This document shows, piece after piece, positions 17,940 to 27,532 of a stretch of 64,000 bases of DNA (position 1 is its first letter; every line of letters starts with the position of its first letter). Source of the stretch: JBGAHD01 sp044226395 (GTDB lineage Bacteria; Pseudomonadota; Gammaproteobacteria; Xanthomonadales; Ahniellaceae); the NCBI GenBank assembly GCA_044226395.1, contig JBGAHD010000005.1:248001-312000 (forward strand), in the 5' to 3' direction. Below the pieces are notes generated by a model. The model was not told the DNA's origin. It made no database searches and worked only from the letters and a program-made list of their open reading frames with translations. Made by a program: the position numbers and the translations under genes.

Positions 17940-19406
17940 TTACAGCTCGGCCAGCCCCTCGGCCACGCCGTCGGCACCCACGCGCAAGAGTTTGAGCGTG
18001 TTGGTGCCACCGAGTTCACCGGTGTGATCGCCGGTGGTCAGCACCACGCGATCGCCTTCGGTCAATTTGCCGAGCTTGTGCAGCGCCATCACGGCGGCCT
18101 TGGCCGCGTGCAGCGGATTGCCACCGTGCGGATCGAAGTGAATGGGATAGACGTCGCGATACAGCGCCATGCGTCGACGCGAGCCTTCATGGCGGCTCAT
18201 CGCGTAGATCGGCACCGCCGAGCGATAGCGCGACAACCACTTGGCCGTGTCGCCCGATTCGGTCAGCGCCACGATGGCGCGCACCTTGATGCGATTGGCC
18301 AGGCCCATCGCGGCCATGCTGATGGCCTGATCGGTGCGATCGAGCGGCGGCGGATTAGCCAGCAAATCATCGGTGGGCTGGAAGTGACGCTCGGCGCCCA
18401 GGCACACACGCACCATGGCCTCGACCGCCTTCACCGGATAACGGCCGGCGGCGCTCTCTTGCGAGAGCATCACGGCGTCGGTGCCGTCGATGACGGCGTT
18501 GGCCACGTCCATCACTTCGGCGCGCGTGGGCACGGGCGCTTCGACCATGGACTGCATCATCTGCGTGGCGGTGATCGCCACGCGCGAGCGGCGCAGGGCT
18601 TCGCGGATGATCCACTTTTGCAGACCGGGCAGTTCGGCGTCGCCGATTTCCACGGCCAGATCGCCGCGCGCGACCATCACCGCGTCGGACGCATTGATCA
18701 CGGGATCGATGTTGGCGATGGCTTCGGCGCGTTCGAGCTTGGCCACCAGCGCGGCCGTGCAACCGGCCATGCGCAGCAGCGCGCGCGTGTCTTGCATGTC
18801 CTGCGCGGAACGCACGAAGGACACGGCCAGATAATCCACGGCCATTTTGGCGGCGAGGCGAATGTCCTCGCGATCCTTGTCGGTGAGCGCGGGCACGGAC
18901 AGGCCGCCGCCGAGTTTGTTGATGCCCTTGCGGTCGGACAGGGTGCCGCCGATCATCACTTCGGTATGCACGTCGGTGCCCTTGATGCGCACCACGCGCA
19001 GCGACAGCAGGCCATCGTCGAGCAACAAGGTGTCGCCGGCGCGCACGTCCTGATACAGGCCCAAGTGCGTCACGCCAACACGCTCGGCATTGCCCAGCGG
19101 CGCGTCATCGCGACAGTCGAGCACGAAGGCCTTGCCGGGGATCAGTTCGATCGGACCGTTCTCGAAACGGCGAATGCGGATCTTGGGGCCTTGCAGATCG
19201 GCCAGCACCGCGACTTCGCGGCCGAGCTCGACCGCGTACTGGCGCACGAGTTCGGCGCGCTGGATGTGATCCTCGGGATTGCCGTGCGAGAGGTTCAATC
19301 GCACCACATCGCAACCGGCCGCGATCAGGGATCGCAACACGCCGGGCGCATCGGTCGCCGGCCCGAGAGTAGCGATGATCTTGGTGCGTCGAATCTGGTC
19401 CGCCAT
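17940..19406 (-). CDS. pyk: Pyruvate kinase
   Basis: The 488-aa enzyme converts phosphoenolpyruvate and ADP to pyruvate and ATP, the last step of glycolysis. Seen motifs are RRTKIIATLGPA at the start, VVRLNLSHG for nucleotide and metal binding, LADLQGPKIRI, the catalytic-Lys stretch VAKLERAEAI near residue 220, MVARGDLAVEI near 246, and the TQMMQSM and DGTDAVML segments. The length matches the bacterial PykA type. The regulatory C-terminal domain is present. It is the downstream partner of the pgk-led minus-strand series, separated from the Sel1 gene by 80 bases. A weak promoter could sit in that gap. Confidence 0.97.
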   Translation of the reverse strand: MADQIRRTKIIATLGPATDAPGVLRSLIAAGCDVVRLNLSHGNPEDHIQRAELVRQYAVELGREVAVLADLQGPKIRIRRFENGPIELIPGKAFVLDCRDDAPLGNAERVGVTHLGLYQDVRAGDTLLLDDGLLSLRVVRIKGTDVHTEVMIGGTLSDRKGINKLGGGLSVPALTDKDREDIRLAAKMAVDYLAVSFVRSAQDMQDTRALLRMAGCTAALVAKLERAEAIANIDPVINASDAVMVARGDLAVEIGDAELPGLQKWIIREALRRSRVAITATQMMQSMVEAPVPTRAEVMDVANAVIDGTDAVMLSQESAAGRYPVKAVEAMVRVCLGAERHFQPTDDLLANPPPLDRTDQAISMAAMGLANRIKVRAIVALTESGDTAKWLSRYRSAVPIYAMSRHEGSRRRMALYRDVYPIHFDPHGGNPLHAAKAAVMALHKLGKLTEGDRVVLTTGDHTGELGGTNTLKLLRVGADGVAEGLAEL

Positions 19407-19486
19407 GGCTTGTCTACCGCTGTCCTAGGGAAAGGCCTACCCTAACATGGCGCCGGTCGATTGCAGCGCGTTGACCGCGTAGAGCC

Positions 19487-22009
19487 TCATTCGCGCACGC
19501 GTTGGCCGGCCTCGAAGGCGCGCAGATGCTCGATGTAGGGCGTGGGCTTGGCCGGTGGCGCGGCCTCGGCGGCCGGGTCCTTGGCGATGGCGCGCTTTTG
19601 TAGTTCGATCGCTTGTTTGAAATCGCCGGCGGCGGCGTGACAGGCGGCGGCCGTGTCGAGATAGCCGGGATCCGGATCGGGATTGTCGGCCATCAGCCGC
19701 TCGGTCGCGGCCAAGCCGTGCTTGAAGTCGAGCAGGCGATCGTCGCGCGGCGTGCACAGCGACCAGGCGTAGTTGTTGGCGGCGAGGCGATCGGCGGGCC
19801 CGCCATCGCGCGGGAACACGAGCTCTTCCCAGAGCCGCCGCGCGCGCTTGGGGTCGGCCTTGATGCCGCGACCATTGAACAACAACAAGGCCAGTTCATT
19901 GCGCGCGTCGACATGACCCTTGCGCGCGGCTTTTTCGAGCCACTTCACGCCTTCGGCGGCGGTGCCGTCGAGTTGGCCGCTCGTGATCGAGTAACCGAGC
20001 AGCGACTGCGAATCGAGATCGCCACGCTCGGCGTCGGTGAGCAGCAGACGCTTGGCCTCGACGGGATCGCGATCGACGCCAAGGCCGTCCATCAGCAACA
20101 ACGCCAGACCGCGACGCGCTTGCGCGTTGTCGTATTGTTCGGCCGTGCCGCGGAAGATGCGCGCGGCTTCTTTCGGGCCGCCATCGAGGTCGGGATCGCC
20201 CGAGGCCCAGAGCGCGGCCAAATCAAGCGCGGCCTCGAGGCTGCCACCGGCGGCAGCGCTTTGCAGCCAGCCTTGATAGCGATGCTTGTCGCCTTTCGGC
20301 GCGGGTTCGCGCGCGAAGTGCGCGGCCAGATGCAGCATCGACGGCACCGAGCCGCCGTGCGCGGCGCGCGTGTACCAATACCAGGCGTCGTGGTCGTCTT
20401 TCGCGGTGAACTCACTGCGTTCCTTGCGCCGCGCGACCATGAACTGCGCGACCGTGCTCTGATCGCGCGCGGCGCGCAGCATCCAGATATCGGCCTCGAA
20501 CTCCTTGCCGCGCTCGAGGAGCTTTAGCGCATACATGCCCTCGGCCGACGGCACGCCGGCCTCGGCCGCGCCCTTGAGCCAGGTTTCGTAAGGCTCGCCC
20601 AACGATTTGCCCTTGGCCCGGCCCAGCATCTCGGCCACGATCAAGGTACTGGCCGTGTGATGGCCTTCGGCGGCGGCTTGTTCGAGTTGCGCGCGCCACG
20701 CGTCGGGCAGTTGCTCGCGACCGCCGACCGAACGGTTCAAGCCTGAAAAAATGACTAAGCCCAAGCGATCGCCCAAGCGGCGATCGGCGTGCTGGATCAA
20801 GGTCCAGGCCGCGTCTTCGTCGCGCTTGACGCCGCGGCCGTTGAAATACGCGACCGCGAGCAAGAGGCTCGCGGCGGCATTGCGTTGTTCGGCGAAGGGC
20901 AACAGTGCGTCGACGCCACGCGTGCCGCAAATCTTCGGCGGCAACAGGAAACAACTCGAGGCCATGGCCTGCGCGGCGGCGAAATTGCCGTTGGCGGCGG
21001 CGGATTCGAGAATACGCAGGCGATCGTCGATCTTGTCGCCCTTGCGCGCTTCGATCACGGCCAGCGCGGCGGCGCCGGCGGAGTCATCGTTGCGCGCGAG
21101 TGTTTTCAGCAAGGCTTCGGAGAAGGCATTGCGGAAGATCGGGAACTCGGTGTTGGGATCGTCGCGACGTAGCGTCATGAGCGTGTCGAGGTAATCGAAG
21201 CTCAACCAGCGCTCGCGCTTTTCCTCGGCGTCCCACAGCACCACGCGCAGCGGCAGATAACGCTCGCCCCAAGTCACGTCGTAGTAGGCGTACAGCACCT
21301 CTTGGCCCGACGCGCGCACGAGCGCGCTGGCATCGAGTTCGCTCAGCACGCGGATCGGCACTTCGCGGTTGTACTTGCCGACCGAGGCGAAGGCATGGCG
21401 CGCGAGCGCGGTGAACGCGGCGAGCCGTTTCTCCGCGAGCGCGTCATCGCCCAACGCCTGCGCGCAGCGATAGGCCGCGTCCCACACGGCCAGCGACACG
21501 GGCGCGGCGCGCGTGGCGGCCTCGAGCGTGAGGGCATTGGCGCGACAACCGGCTTCGTCGATGCCGCCGTCCTCGGCGTGCACATCGTTGACGACGTCGA
21601 AGGCGGCGGTGGCGCGCGTGTACTGCCCGCGCGCGAGAAAGCGCGACCACACCTCGGCGGCGGGGACTTCGCCGGGCACGCCGAGATCGGGGTTCTTCTT
21701 CGCTGGCGCGGGAAGTTCCGTCGACGTCGACGCGTCGGACGCTGGCGTCGTCGTTGCCGCGGCGGCGGCTTCCGTTGTCGATGGCGCGGTGGCGCTTTCG
21801 GAGTCGTCGGTCGAGGCGGGCGCGGTTTCGGTGGTCGTGGCCTGCGCGGCACCGTCCTTCGAAGGCGAAGTGTTTTCCGCCGGCGGCGTCAGCACGACCA
21901 GCGGTTTGTCCGCGGCGTCCTCGCGCGCGCTCGACGCGTTCGGCGTCAGCAGGATCAAGCCCAGCGCGCAGGCCCAGCGCGCGCGGCGCGCGACGTCATT
22001 TCGGATCAC
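19487..22009 (-). CDS. Exported Sel1/TPR-repeat protein
   Basis: The 840-aa product has a signal peptide (RWACALGLILLTPNASSA). A low-complexity Ala/Thr/Ser/Pro linker follows (about residues 30-105), then a folded region and a long series of Sel1-type alpha repeats with the pattern A...LG..Y..G.Gv..D...A. Clear examples are LLAVAYFNGRGVKRDEDAA, LALLLMDGLGVDRDPVEAK and LALLLFNGRGIKADPKRAR. Sel1 repeats mediate protein contacts, often in the envelope. Its start overlaps the end of the DUF3857 gene by 14 bases, so the two are translationally coupled and likely work together in the periplasm. The exact role is unknown. Confidence 0.8.
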   Translation of the reverse strand: MIRNDVARRARWACALGLILLTPNASSAREDAADKPLVVLTPPAENTSPSKDGAAQATTTETAPASTDDSESATAPSTTEAAAAATTTPASDASTSTELPAPAKKNPDLGVPGEVPAAEVWSRFLARGQYTRATAAFDVVNDVHAEDGGIDEAGCRANALTLEAATRAAPVSLAVWDAAYRCAQALGDDALAEKRLAAFTALARHAFASVGKYNREVPIRVLSELDASALVRASGQEVLYAYYDVTWGERYLPLRVVLWDAEEKRERWLSFDYLDTLMTLRRDDPNTEFPIFRNAFSEALLKTLARNDDSAGAAALAVIEARKGDKIDDRLRILESAAANGNFAAAQAMASSCFLLPPKICGTRGVDALLPFAEQRNAAASLLLAVAYFNGRGVKRDEDAAWTLIQHADRRLGDRLGLVIFSGLNRSVGGREQLPDAWRAQLEQAAAEGHHTASTLIVAEMLGRAKGKSLGEPYETWLKGAAEAGVPSAEGMYALKLLERGKEFEADIWMLRAARDQSTVAQFMVARRKERSEFTAKDDHDAWYWYTRAAHGGSVPSMLHLAAHFAREPAPKGDKHRYQGWLQSAAAGGSLEAALDLAALWASGDPDLDGGPKEAARIFRGTAEQYDNAQARRGLALLLMDGLGVDRDPVEAKRLLLTDAERGDLDSQSLLGYSITSGQLDGTAAEGVKWLEKAARKGHVDARNELALLLFNGRGIKADPKRARRLWEELVFPRDGGPADRLAANNYAWSLCTPRDDRLLDFKHGLAATERLMADNPDPDPGYLDTAAACHAAAGDFKQAIELQKRAIAKDPAAEAAPPAKPTPYIEHLRAFEAGQRVRE

Positions 22010-24074
22010 GGGATTGTTCCTTGTCGTCCATCAGATCGCGCAGCAGCGATTTCAGGCGTTGATCGCGATCCTGATCGGCGCGCTCGGCGGGCACGGCCAC
22101 GACCAGGCGCTTGCCCAGCCAATCGCCGATCTGGCGACGTGCCTTGAGGTGATCGTCGATCGCGGCCACGGGCACGAAGTCGGCGGCCGAGGTGTATTGA
22201 TGCGAGACGCGCAACAGCGTGCCGTCCTGCGCCAGTTCACCGCGATAACTCAAGGTCGCGTCTTCGATGCGCGTCTTCTCGGGCTGACCGAGCCAGCGCC
22301 AGCCGCGCGGCAATTGCAGTTCGAAGACTTGTTCGACGTCGACCGGATGCACCAGGGCCAGCGGCGCGGCGCGGTCCATGGTCTCGGGCAGGGCGATGTC
22401 GTCGCCGATGGAATCGGCGTAGAGCTCGATCGCGCGCTCGCTGCCGGCGCGCGCGACCCAGGGTTCCTTCAGCGCGTAGGACTCGCGCACCGAAATCAGG
22501 TTATCGGTCTCGTCGTCCTTCACGTCGATGGCCTGACGCGTGTCGAGATCGCCGAAGCGGCGACGGTAGTACTCGCTGTATTGCCGCTCGAGCTCCTCGC
22601 GCGTGGTCTGCGCCAGCAAGCGGCGCAGGCGGTTGGCGGCGGCGTCGCGATACTCGCTGATGATGTCGAGCGTGACGCCGTTGCCTTGTTCCTCGGGACG
22701 CAGACGTTCGGTCACGCGCACGCGATCGCGCGCCTCGGGCGAGCGCTGCACGGCGACGAGGTCATTCACGCCGTCGGCCACCGGCAAGGCGAAACCGAAA
22801 TCGCCGACTTCGAGCCGCGTCACCACGCCACGTTGTTGCGTGACCGTGGCATCGAGCCACAAATCGCCCCGCGCGCGCGGCACTTGCACGATGACGTGAT
22901 CGAACGCGGTCGCCGACGGCGGCAGTTGCGCGACGGCGCGACCGCGCTCGTGCGAGACCAGGGCCGGATGCGCCGCGATGTCCATGCGCGCGAGCACGGC
23001 GGTGAGCAGGCGCGCCTTGTCCTTGCAATCGCCGCGACGTTGCGTCCAGGTCTGCGCGGGTTCGGCGGGGCGATGCGTGTTCTCGCCGATCTCGGCGCCG
23101 AAGTAGCGCACTTCCTCCTGCACGGCGCGCAATGCGGCGGCGATGCGCGCGTCGTCGTCGGGCAGTTGTCGCCAGGTGGCGATGCGCGCTTCGAGTTCCG
23201 CCGGCAGCGCCGCCGGCGGCGGATAGAGTTCGCGCGCCCAGGCCGCGACTTCGGCCCAGCGGTGACGACGCGCCACTTGCAGGCGCGGGAACGGCGAATA
23301 CCAGGCCGGCGCCGAGCCTTCGTTGCGCGTGGCGGGCACGCCGTGCACGTCGAGCGTAAGTTCCTGCGCGCCATCGACGCGACGCACGCGCGGTTTGCCC
23401 GCGCCGCCGTCGCGGCGGATGTCGAGTTCGGCGCGCGCGTCGAACAACGCGCGCACGCGGCGATCGAGAATCGGATCGACCCAGGCGAGGTAATACTCGT
23501 CGTGCGTGAACGCGCCGAGGATGGGGTTCTCGCCTTGCACGCTGTAGCGAATGCTCACCACATCGCCCACGCGCACGTCGTCGAGCACGATAAGCGCGGT
23601 GACCATGCCAGTGGCCATGTCTTTCTCGAACTCGGTCTCGCGACGCGCCAAGGTGATGCGATCGGGCGCGAGGCGATCGAGCCACTTGCCCTCGCGCCGC
23701 AAGGTGACTTCGTGCACCACGAGCTTTTGATATTCGGGATTGAAAGCGATGGAGAACTTGGCCGCCTCGCCGATCATCTCGGCGGTCATCGGTTCGTAGA
23801 CGTTCTGGTGATATTCCACCGTCACCGCGCCGCGCCGATCGAGTTGCGAGTCGATCAGCCAATTGCGCCACTTCGTGCCCTTGAGGCCGGGCGCGGCGGG
23901 GTCCCAATGCGCGGGGATGTCGCGCGCGATCACCCAACTCGGCGCGGGGCCGACATCGAACCCGAACTCACCGCTGGTGTACGTGCGCGCCTGCGCGCGC
24001 GGCGCGAGCGCGACGCACAGCAACAGCGCCGACACGGCGAAGGCCTTGACCCTGTTCCACTGAATTGACTTCAT
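21996..24074 (-). CDS. DUF3857 and transglutaminase-like domain protein, exported
   Basis: The 692-aa product starts with a signal peptide (AFAVSALLLCVALAPRAQA). An N-terminal beta-rich DUF3857 region follows (YQKLVVHEVTLRREGKW, then VRVGDVVSIRYSVQGENP), and then a transglutaminase-like fold. The catalytic-type Cys is in RRGDCKDKARLL near residue 348 and the His in FDHVIV. A DUF-type C-terminal beta domain ends the protein. Such periplasmic proteins are widespread; whether they cleave or cross-link peptides is mostly unproven. It lies 36 bases after the HAD gene, a gap that contains a perfect palindrome, and overlaps the Sel1-repeat gene downstream. Confidence 0.85.
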   Translation of the reverse strand: MKSIQWNRVKAFAVSALLLCVALAPRAQARTYTSGEFGFDVGPAPSWVIARDIPAHWDPAAPGLKGTKWRNWLIDSQLDRRGAVTVEYHQNVYEPMTAEMIGEAAKFSIAFNPEYQKLVVHEVTLRREGKWLDRLAPDRITLARRETEFEKDMATGMVTALIVLDDVRVGDVVSIRYSVQGENPILGAFTHDEYYLAWVDPILDRRVRALFDARAELDIRRDGGAGKPRVRRVDGAQELTLDVHGVPATRNEGSAPAWYSPFPRLQVARRHRWAEVAAWARELYPPPAALPAELEARIATWRQLPDDDARIAAALRAVQEEVRYFGAEIGENTHRPAEPAQTWTQRRGDCKDKARLLTAVLARMDIAAHPALVSHERGRAVAQLPPSATAFDHVIVQVPRARGDLWLDATVTQQRGVVTRLEVGDFGFALPVADGVNDLVAVQRSPEARDRVRVTERLRPEEQGNGVTLDIISEYRDAAANRLRRLLAQTTREELERQYSEYYRRRFGDLDTRQAIDVKDDETDNLISVRESYALKEPWVARAGSERAIELYADSIGDDIALPETMDRAAPLALVHPVDVEQVFELQLPRGWRWLGQPEKTRIEDATLSYRGELAQDGTLLRVSHQYTSAADFVPVAAIDDHLKARRQIGDWLGKRLVVAVPAERADQDRDQRLKSLLRDLMDDKEQSRDPK

Positions 24075-24090
24075 GCGACTGCACCTGGCG

Positions 24091-24110
24091 CCCGAACGCG
24101 CGCGTTCGGG
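24091..24110. terminator. Perfect 20-base palindrome directly after the HAD stop codon
   Basis: CCCGAACGCGCGCGTTCGGG is its own reverse complement and abuts the stop of the HAD gene. No T-run follows on the minus strand. It may act as an mRNA 3'-end stabiliser or a weak terminator between the pgk operon and the DUF3857 operon. Confidence 0.45.
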
Positions 24111-24755
24111 TCAAACGATCCTGGCGCCGGCGACAAGTTCCGCCGGCGCGCGCAACACTACCGAGGCACCGGCCTCGCGCAGTTCCGGCTCGTCGCCGAA
24201 ACCCCAGAGCACGCCGATGCCGGGCATGGCGTGGGCTCGGGCGCCGAGCATGTCATAGCGACGATCGCCGATCATCGCGCAGTGCTCGGCGCGCAAGCGT
24301 GACCGTTCCAGCGCGGCGGCGATCAACTCGGGCTTTTCGCCCAGGCGACCGTCGAGCGAGGCGCCGACCACGCGCTCAAACCGCGCGCCAAACGGCAGAC
24401 TCTCGACGATCTTGCGCGCGTGCGCCTCGTTCTTGGACGTGACCACGAGCAGGCGATGTCCGGCCTCGGCGAGCGTGGCGATGGCAGGTTCGATGCCTTC
24501 GTAGACCGTGTGCTCGGTCCAGCCGATGTCCTCGTAGCGCTCGCGATAATGCGTGACCGCGGCTTCGACGCGCGCGCTGTCGCCATCGAGCGCGCTGGCG
24601 AAACTCACGCGCAGCGGCGGGCCGATCCAGGCGCGCAGGTGTTCCGGCGGCGGCGCGACCGCGCCGATCGCGGCGAAGGCATGCGCGACGCAGCGCGTGA
24701 TGCCGAGCGCCGAATCAATCAAGGTCCCATCGAGATCAAACAGCAGGGTCTTCAT
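24111..24755 (-). CDS. HAD-family phosphatase (phosphoglycolate phosphatase-like)
   Basis: The 214-aa enzyme has all HAD motifs: LLFDLDGTLIDS at the start (nucleophile and acid Asp), LLVVTSKN (motif II Thr), the Lys in LGEKPELI (motif III) and IGDRRYDMLGA (motif IV). The cap between motifs I and II is of the helical Gph/PGMB type. The substrate cannot be read from sequence; phosphoglycolate or pyrophosphate-like esters are typical for relatives. The ATG at 24755 overlaps the upstream gene's stop (ATGA), making this the third gene of the pgk operon. Confidence 0.88.
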   Translation of the reverse strand: MKTLLFDLDGTLIDSALGITRCVAHAFAAIGAVAPPPEHLRAWIGPPLRVSFASALDGDSARVEAAVTHYRERYEDIGWTEHTVYEGIEPAIATLAEAGHRLLVVTSKNEAHARKIVESLPFGARFERVVGASLDGRLGEKPELIAAALERSRLRAEHCAMIGDRRYDMLGARAHAMPGIGVLWGFGDEPELREAGASVVLRAPAELVAGARIV

Positions 24756-25180
24756 GCGCTCGTCGTGTTCTGCCGCGCTTGCGCCGCCGCCCAGCCGGCG
24801 GCCGTGGCCAGGCCCGTGCCGATCACGGCCCACAGCAGGAATTGCAGCCAGTAGCTCGGCATCAGCATGTAATCGAAACCGGTCTGGCGAAACGCGGTCA
24901 TGACGATGCCGATGCCAAAGCCCAGCACCGTCATCAGCACATCGGCGACCAGGCCATGCTGCCAGCCGCGCGGCGCACCGAACCAGCCGGCGATGGCGCC
25001 GCACAGCAGATCGCTGACCATCGACAGCGCGCGCATGCCCCAGATGTAGCGCGTGATCTCGGACGCGTCGCCCAAGGGCATGAGCACCATCGGCAGCACC
25101 TGGGTGCCGGCGAAGCTCACGACCACGCCGGCGATGGCGCCCGCGGCCAGGGCTTCGAGGCGCCAATCGGCGGGATTCAT
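24752..25180 (-). CDS. Small integral membrane protein in the pgk operon
   Basis: The 142-aa product has about four membrane helices (AIAGVVVSFAGTQVLPMVLM, a segment near 55-70, VLMTVLGFGIGIVMTAF and LLWAVIGTGLATAAGWAAA). I recognise no family. It overlaps pgk upstream (ATGA at 25177-25180) and the HAD gene downstream (ATGA at 24752-24755), so all three are translationally coupled. A role in transport or in membrane attachment of its neighbours is only a guess. Confidence 0.75.
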   Translation of the reverse strand: MNPADWRLEALAAGAIAGVVVSFAGTQVLPMVLMPLGDASEITRYIWGMRALSMVSDLLCGAIAGWFGAPRGWQHGLVADVLMTVLGFGIGIVMTAFRQTGFDYMLMPSYWLQFLLWAVIGTGLATAAGWAAAQARQNTTSA

Positions 25181-26349
25181 GCGCGCGCCTTGAGCGCGGC
25201 CACGGCCGGCAGTTCCTTGCCTTCGAGGAATTCGAGGAAGGCGCCGCCGCCGGTGGAGATGTAGGACAGCTTGTCGGCAATGCCATATTTGTCGACGGCC
25301 GCGAGCGTGTCGCCGCCGCCCGCGATCGAGAACGCCGGGGCATCGGCGATCGCCTGCGCCAGCGTGCGCGTGCCTTGCGCGAAGGCATCGAACTCAAACA
25401 CACCGACCGGGCCGTTCCACACGACCGAACCGGCCTTGGCGATGAGCGCGGCGTACTGACGCGCGGTCTCGGGGCCGATGTCGAGGATCATGTCCTGCTC
25501 GCCGACTTGATCGACACGCTTGACCGTGGCCGGCGCCGTGGCCGCGAATTCGGGCGCGACCACCACGTCGACCGGCAAGGGAATCGCCGCGCCGCGCGCC
25601 TGCGCGTCGGCGACGATCTTGCGCGCGGTGTCGAGCAGATCCGGTTCGTACAACGACTTGCCGACCTTGTGCCCCGCCGCCGCGATGAAGGTGTTGGCGA
25701 TGCCGCCACCGACGATCAGCTGATCGACCTTGCCGACGAGATTCGCCAGCAGTTCCAGCTTGGTCGAGACCTTGGAGCCCGCGACGATGGCGATGAGCGG
25801 CCGCGCCGGATGTTCGAGCGCGCGCGCCAGCGCGTCGAGCTCGGCCGACAGCAAGGGGCCCGCGCACGCCTGCTTGGCCTGACGAATCACGCCGTGCGTG
25901 GACGCTTGCGCGCGATGCGCGGTACCGAAGGCATCCATGACGAAGATGTCGCACAGCGCGGCGTATTGGCGCGACAGCGCTTCGGCGTCCTTCTCTTCGC
26001 CGACGTTCATGCGGCAATTTTCGAGCAGCACGACCTGACCGGGCGCGACATCGACGCCGCCGAGATAGTCGCGCACCAGCGACACCGGCGTACCGAGCGC
26101 TTGCGACAACCATGCGGCGACGGGCGCCAGCGAGGACGCTTCGTCCCATTGGCCTTCCTTCGGTCGACCCAGATGCGAGATCACCATCACCGCGGCGCCG
26201 GCATCGCGCGCGGCGCGAATGGTCGGCAGGGCGGCGTCGAGACGCTGGGTCGAGGTGATGCGGCCGTCCTTGATCGGCACGTTCAAGTCTTCACGAATCA
26301 GGACGCGGCGGCCGCGCAGATCGAGGTCGCTCATTCGCACAACGGACAT
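25177..26349 (-). CDS. pgk: Phosphoglycerate kinase
   Basis: The 390-aa enzyme makes ATP from 1,3-bisphosphoglycerate in glycolysis. Motifs are VLIREDLNVP (substrate site), VISHLGRP, VLLENCRMNVGEEK, FVMDAFGTAHRAQAS, IAIVAGSKVSTKLELL, FEFDAFAQGT and the nucleotide loop SIAGGGDTLAAV. I place the start at the ATG at 26349, where GGAG lies 6 bases upstream; a TTG 15 bases earlier is less likely. It leads an operon with a membrane protein and a HAD phosphatase. It diverges from the GlxA-type regulator gene across a 192-base region. Confidence 0.97.
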   Translation of the reverse strand: MSVVRMSDLDLRGRRVLIREDLNVPIKDGRITSTQRLDAALPTIRAARDAGAAVMVISHLGRPKEGQWDEASSLAPVAAWLSQALGTPVSLVRDYLGGVDVAPGQVVLLENCRMNVGEEKDAEALSRQYAALCDIFVMDAFGTAHRAQASTHGVIRQAKQACAGPLLSAELDALARALEHPARPLIAIVAGSKVSTKLELLANLVGKVDQLIVGGGIANTFIAAAGHKVGKSLYEPDLLDTARKIVADAQARGAAIPLPVDVVVAPEFAATAPATVKRVDQVGEQDMILDIGPETARQYAALIAKAGSVVWNGPVGVFEFDAFAQGTRTLAQAIADAPAFSIAGGGDTLAAVDKYGIADKLSYISTGGGAFLEFLEGKELPAVAALKARA

Positions 26350-26481
26350 GGAGCACTCCGGCAAGGCTTGAGGAAGGGTCGCGGCGGCGCGCGCCGCGCG
26401 AGACGGCCATTACAGCGAGGCGCGCCGGCCTTTGCAAACCCGCGCGCGGGCCGCGCGGGTGGAACGGCCGGTCTGGTCGAA

Positions 26482-26516
26482 TGTCCGATTCGGCCGGATG
26501 ATTGTCCGATCGGCCG
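26482..26516 (+). promoter_or_regulatory. Two direct repeats, candidate operator of the GlxA/AraC-type regulator
   Basis: TGTCCGATTCGGCCG at 26482-26496 is followed by TGTCCGATCGGCCG at 26503-26516. The starts are 21 bases apart, two helical turns, which is the typical layout of AraC-family dimer sites. The second copy ends 25 bases before the regulator's ATG, so autoregulation by repression is plausible. It lies within the shared region with pgk. Confidence 0.5.
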
Positions 26517-26541
26517 TTACGCCCGGGAGCACACTGTCGCC

Positions 26542-27510
26542 ATGAGCACCATCCGCACCATTGGCGTGATCGCCTATGACGAGTCCGAGATTCTCGACGT
26601 CACGGGCCCCGTGTCGGTGTTCGCCAACGCCAGCCACGCGCTGGGCGCGCGCGGCGGCTATCGCGTGCATGTGCTGGCGCGCGAGCGCGGCGCGGTGCGC
26701 ACTTCGTCGGGCGTGGCCCTGATGGCCGACCGCGCGCTGGCGCGCGCGCCACGCGAGATCGACACCCTGATCGTGCCCGGCGGCGAAGGCACGCGCGCGG
26801 CTTGCGCCGACGCGGTGTTGATCGAGCAACTGCGCCGACTCGCCACGCGCGCGCGACGCGTGGCCTCGGTGTGCAGCGGCGCGTTCTTGCTGGCCCAGGC
26901 CGGATTGCTCGACGGTCGCCGCGCGACGACGCACTGGGCTTATGCCGATCAGTTGCAACGCGCCTTTCCGGCCGTGCGCGTGGAGCCCGACGCGATCTTC
27001 GTGCGCGACGAGCCTTACTGGACCTCGGCCGGCGTGACCGCGGGCCTGGATCTGGCCCTGGCCCTGGTCGAAGCCGATTGGGGCAACGAACTGGCGCTGA
27101 CCTTGGCGCGTCATCTGGTCTTCTACGTCAAGCGACCCGGCGGGCAGAGTCAGTACAGCGTGCCACTGGCCACGCAGCAGGCCACGCGGCCGGCGCTCGA
27201 GCGCTTGCGTCAACACGTGATCGAACATCCGCAGGCCGACTTGAGCCTGGGCGCGCTGGCAGCGCGCGCGCACGTGAGCGAGCGCCATCTGCGCCGCTTG
27301 TTTCAACGCGAGCTGGCGCTGACGCCGCGCGAGTTCGTGCAGCGCGCGCGCCTGGAACAAGCGCAGCGCCTGCTCTCCGAATCGCCCGCGAGCCTGCGCG
27401 ATATCGCGCGGCGCTGCGGTTATGGCAGCGCCGACGCGCTGGCGCGTCGCTTCGAGGCGCGCTTCGGCGTGAGCCCCAGCGCGTGGCGCGAGCGTTTTCG
27501 TCGCGCATGA
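26542..27510 (+). CDS. GlxA-family transcriptional regulator (DJ-1/PfpI domain plus AraC-type HTH)
   Basis: The 322-aa product has an N-terminal DJ-1/PfpI-like sensing domain (IGVIAYDESEILDVTGPVSV, then IDTLIVPGGEG and VASVCSGAFLLAQAG with the elbow Cys near residue 112). A C-terminal AraC-type double HTH follows (LSLGALAARAHVSERHLRRL, then LRDIARRCGYGSADALARRF). The ATG at 26542 is preceded by GGGAG, with the direct repeats just upstream. A DJ-1 enzyme gene follows after 22 bases, so the regulator likely controls its own unit. The ligand is unknown. Confidence 0.92.
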   Translation: MSTIRTIGVIAYDESEILDVTGPVSVFANASHALGARGGYRVHVLARERGAVRTSSGVALMADRALARAPREIDTLIVPGGEGTRAACADAVLIEQLRRLATRARRVASVCSGAFLLAQAGLLDGRRATTHWAYADQLQRAFPAVRVEPDAIFVRDEPYWTSAGVTAGLDLALALVEADWGNELALTLARHLVFYVKRPGGQSQYSVPLATQQATRPALERLRQHVIEHPQADLSLGALAARAHVSERHLRRLFQRELALTPREFVQRARLEQAQRLLSESPASLRDIARRCGYGSADALARRFEARFGVSPSAWRERFRRA

Positions 27511-27532
27511 ATGCTTTCATCGAGGAGTGAAC

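Noticed and set aside
17760..19445. Long plus-strand frame opposite pyk
   Set aside because: Pyruvate kinase on the minus strand shows every family motif, and the opposing frame is His/Arg-rich with no recognisable domain.
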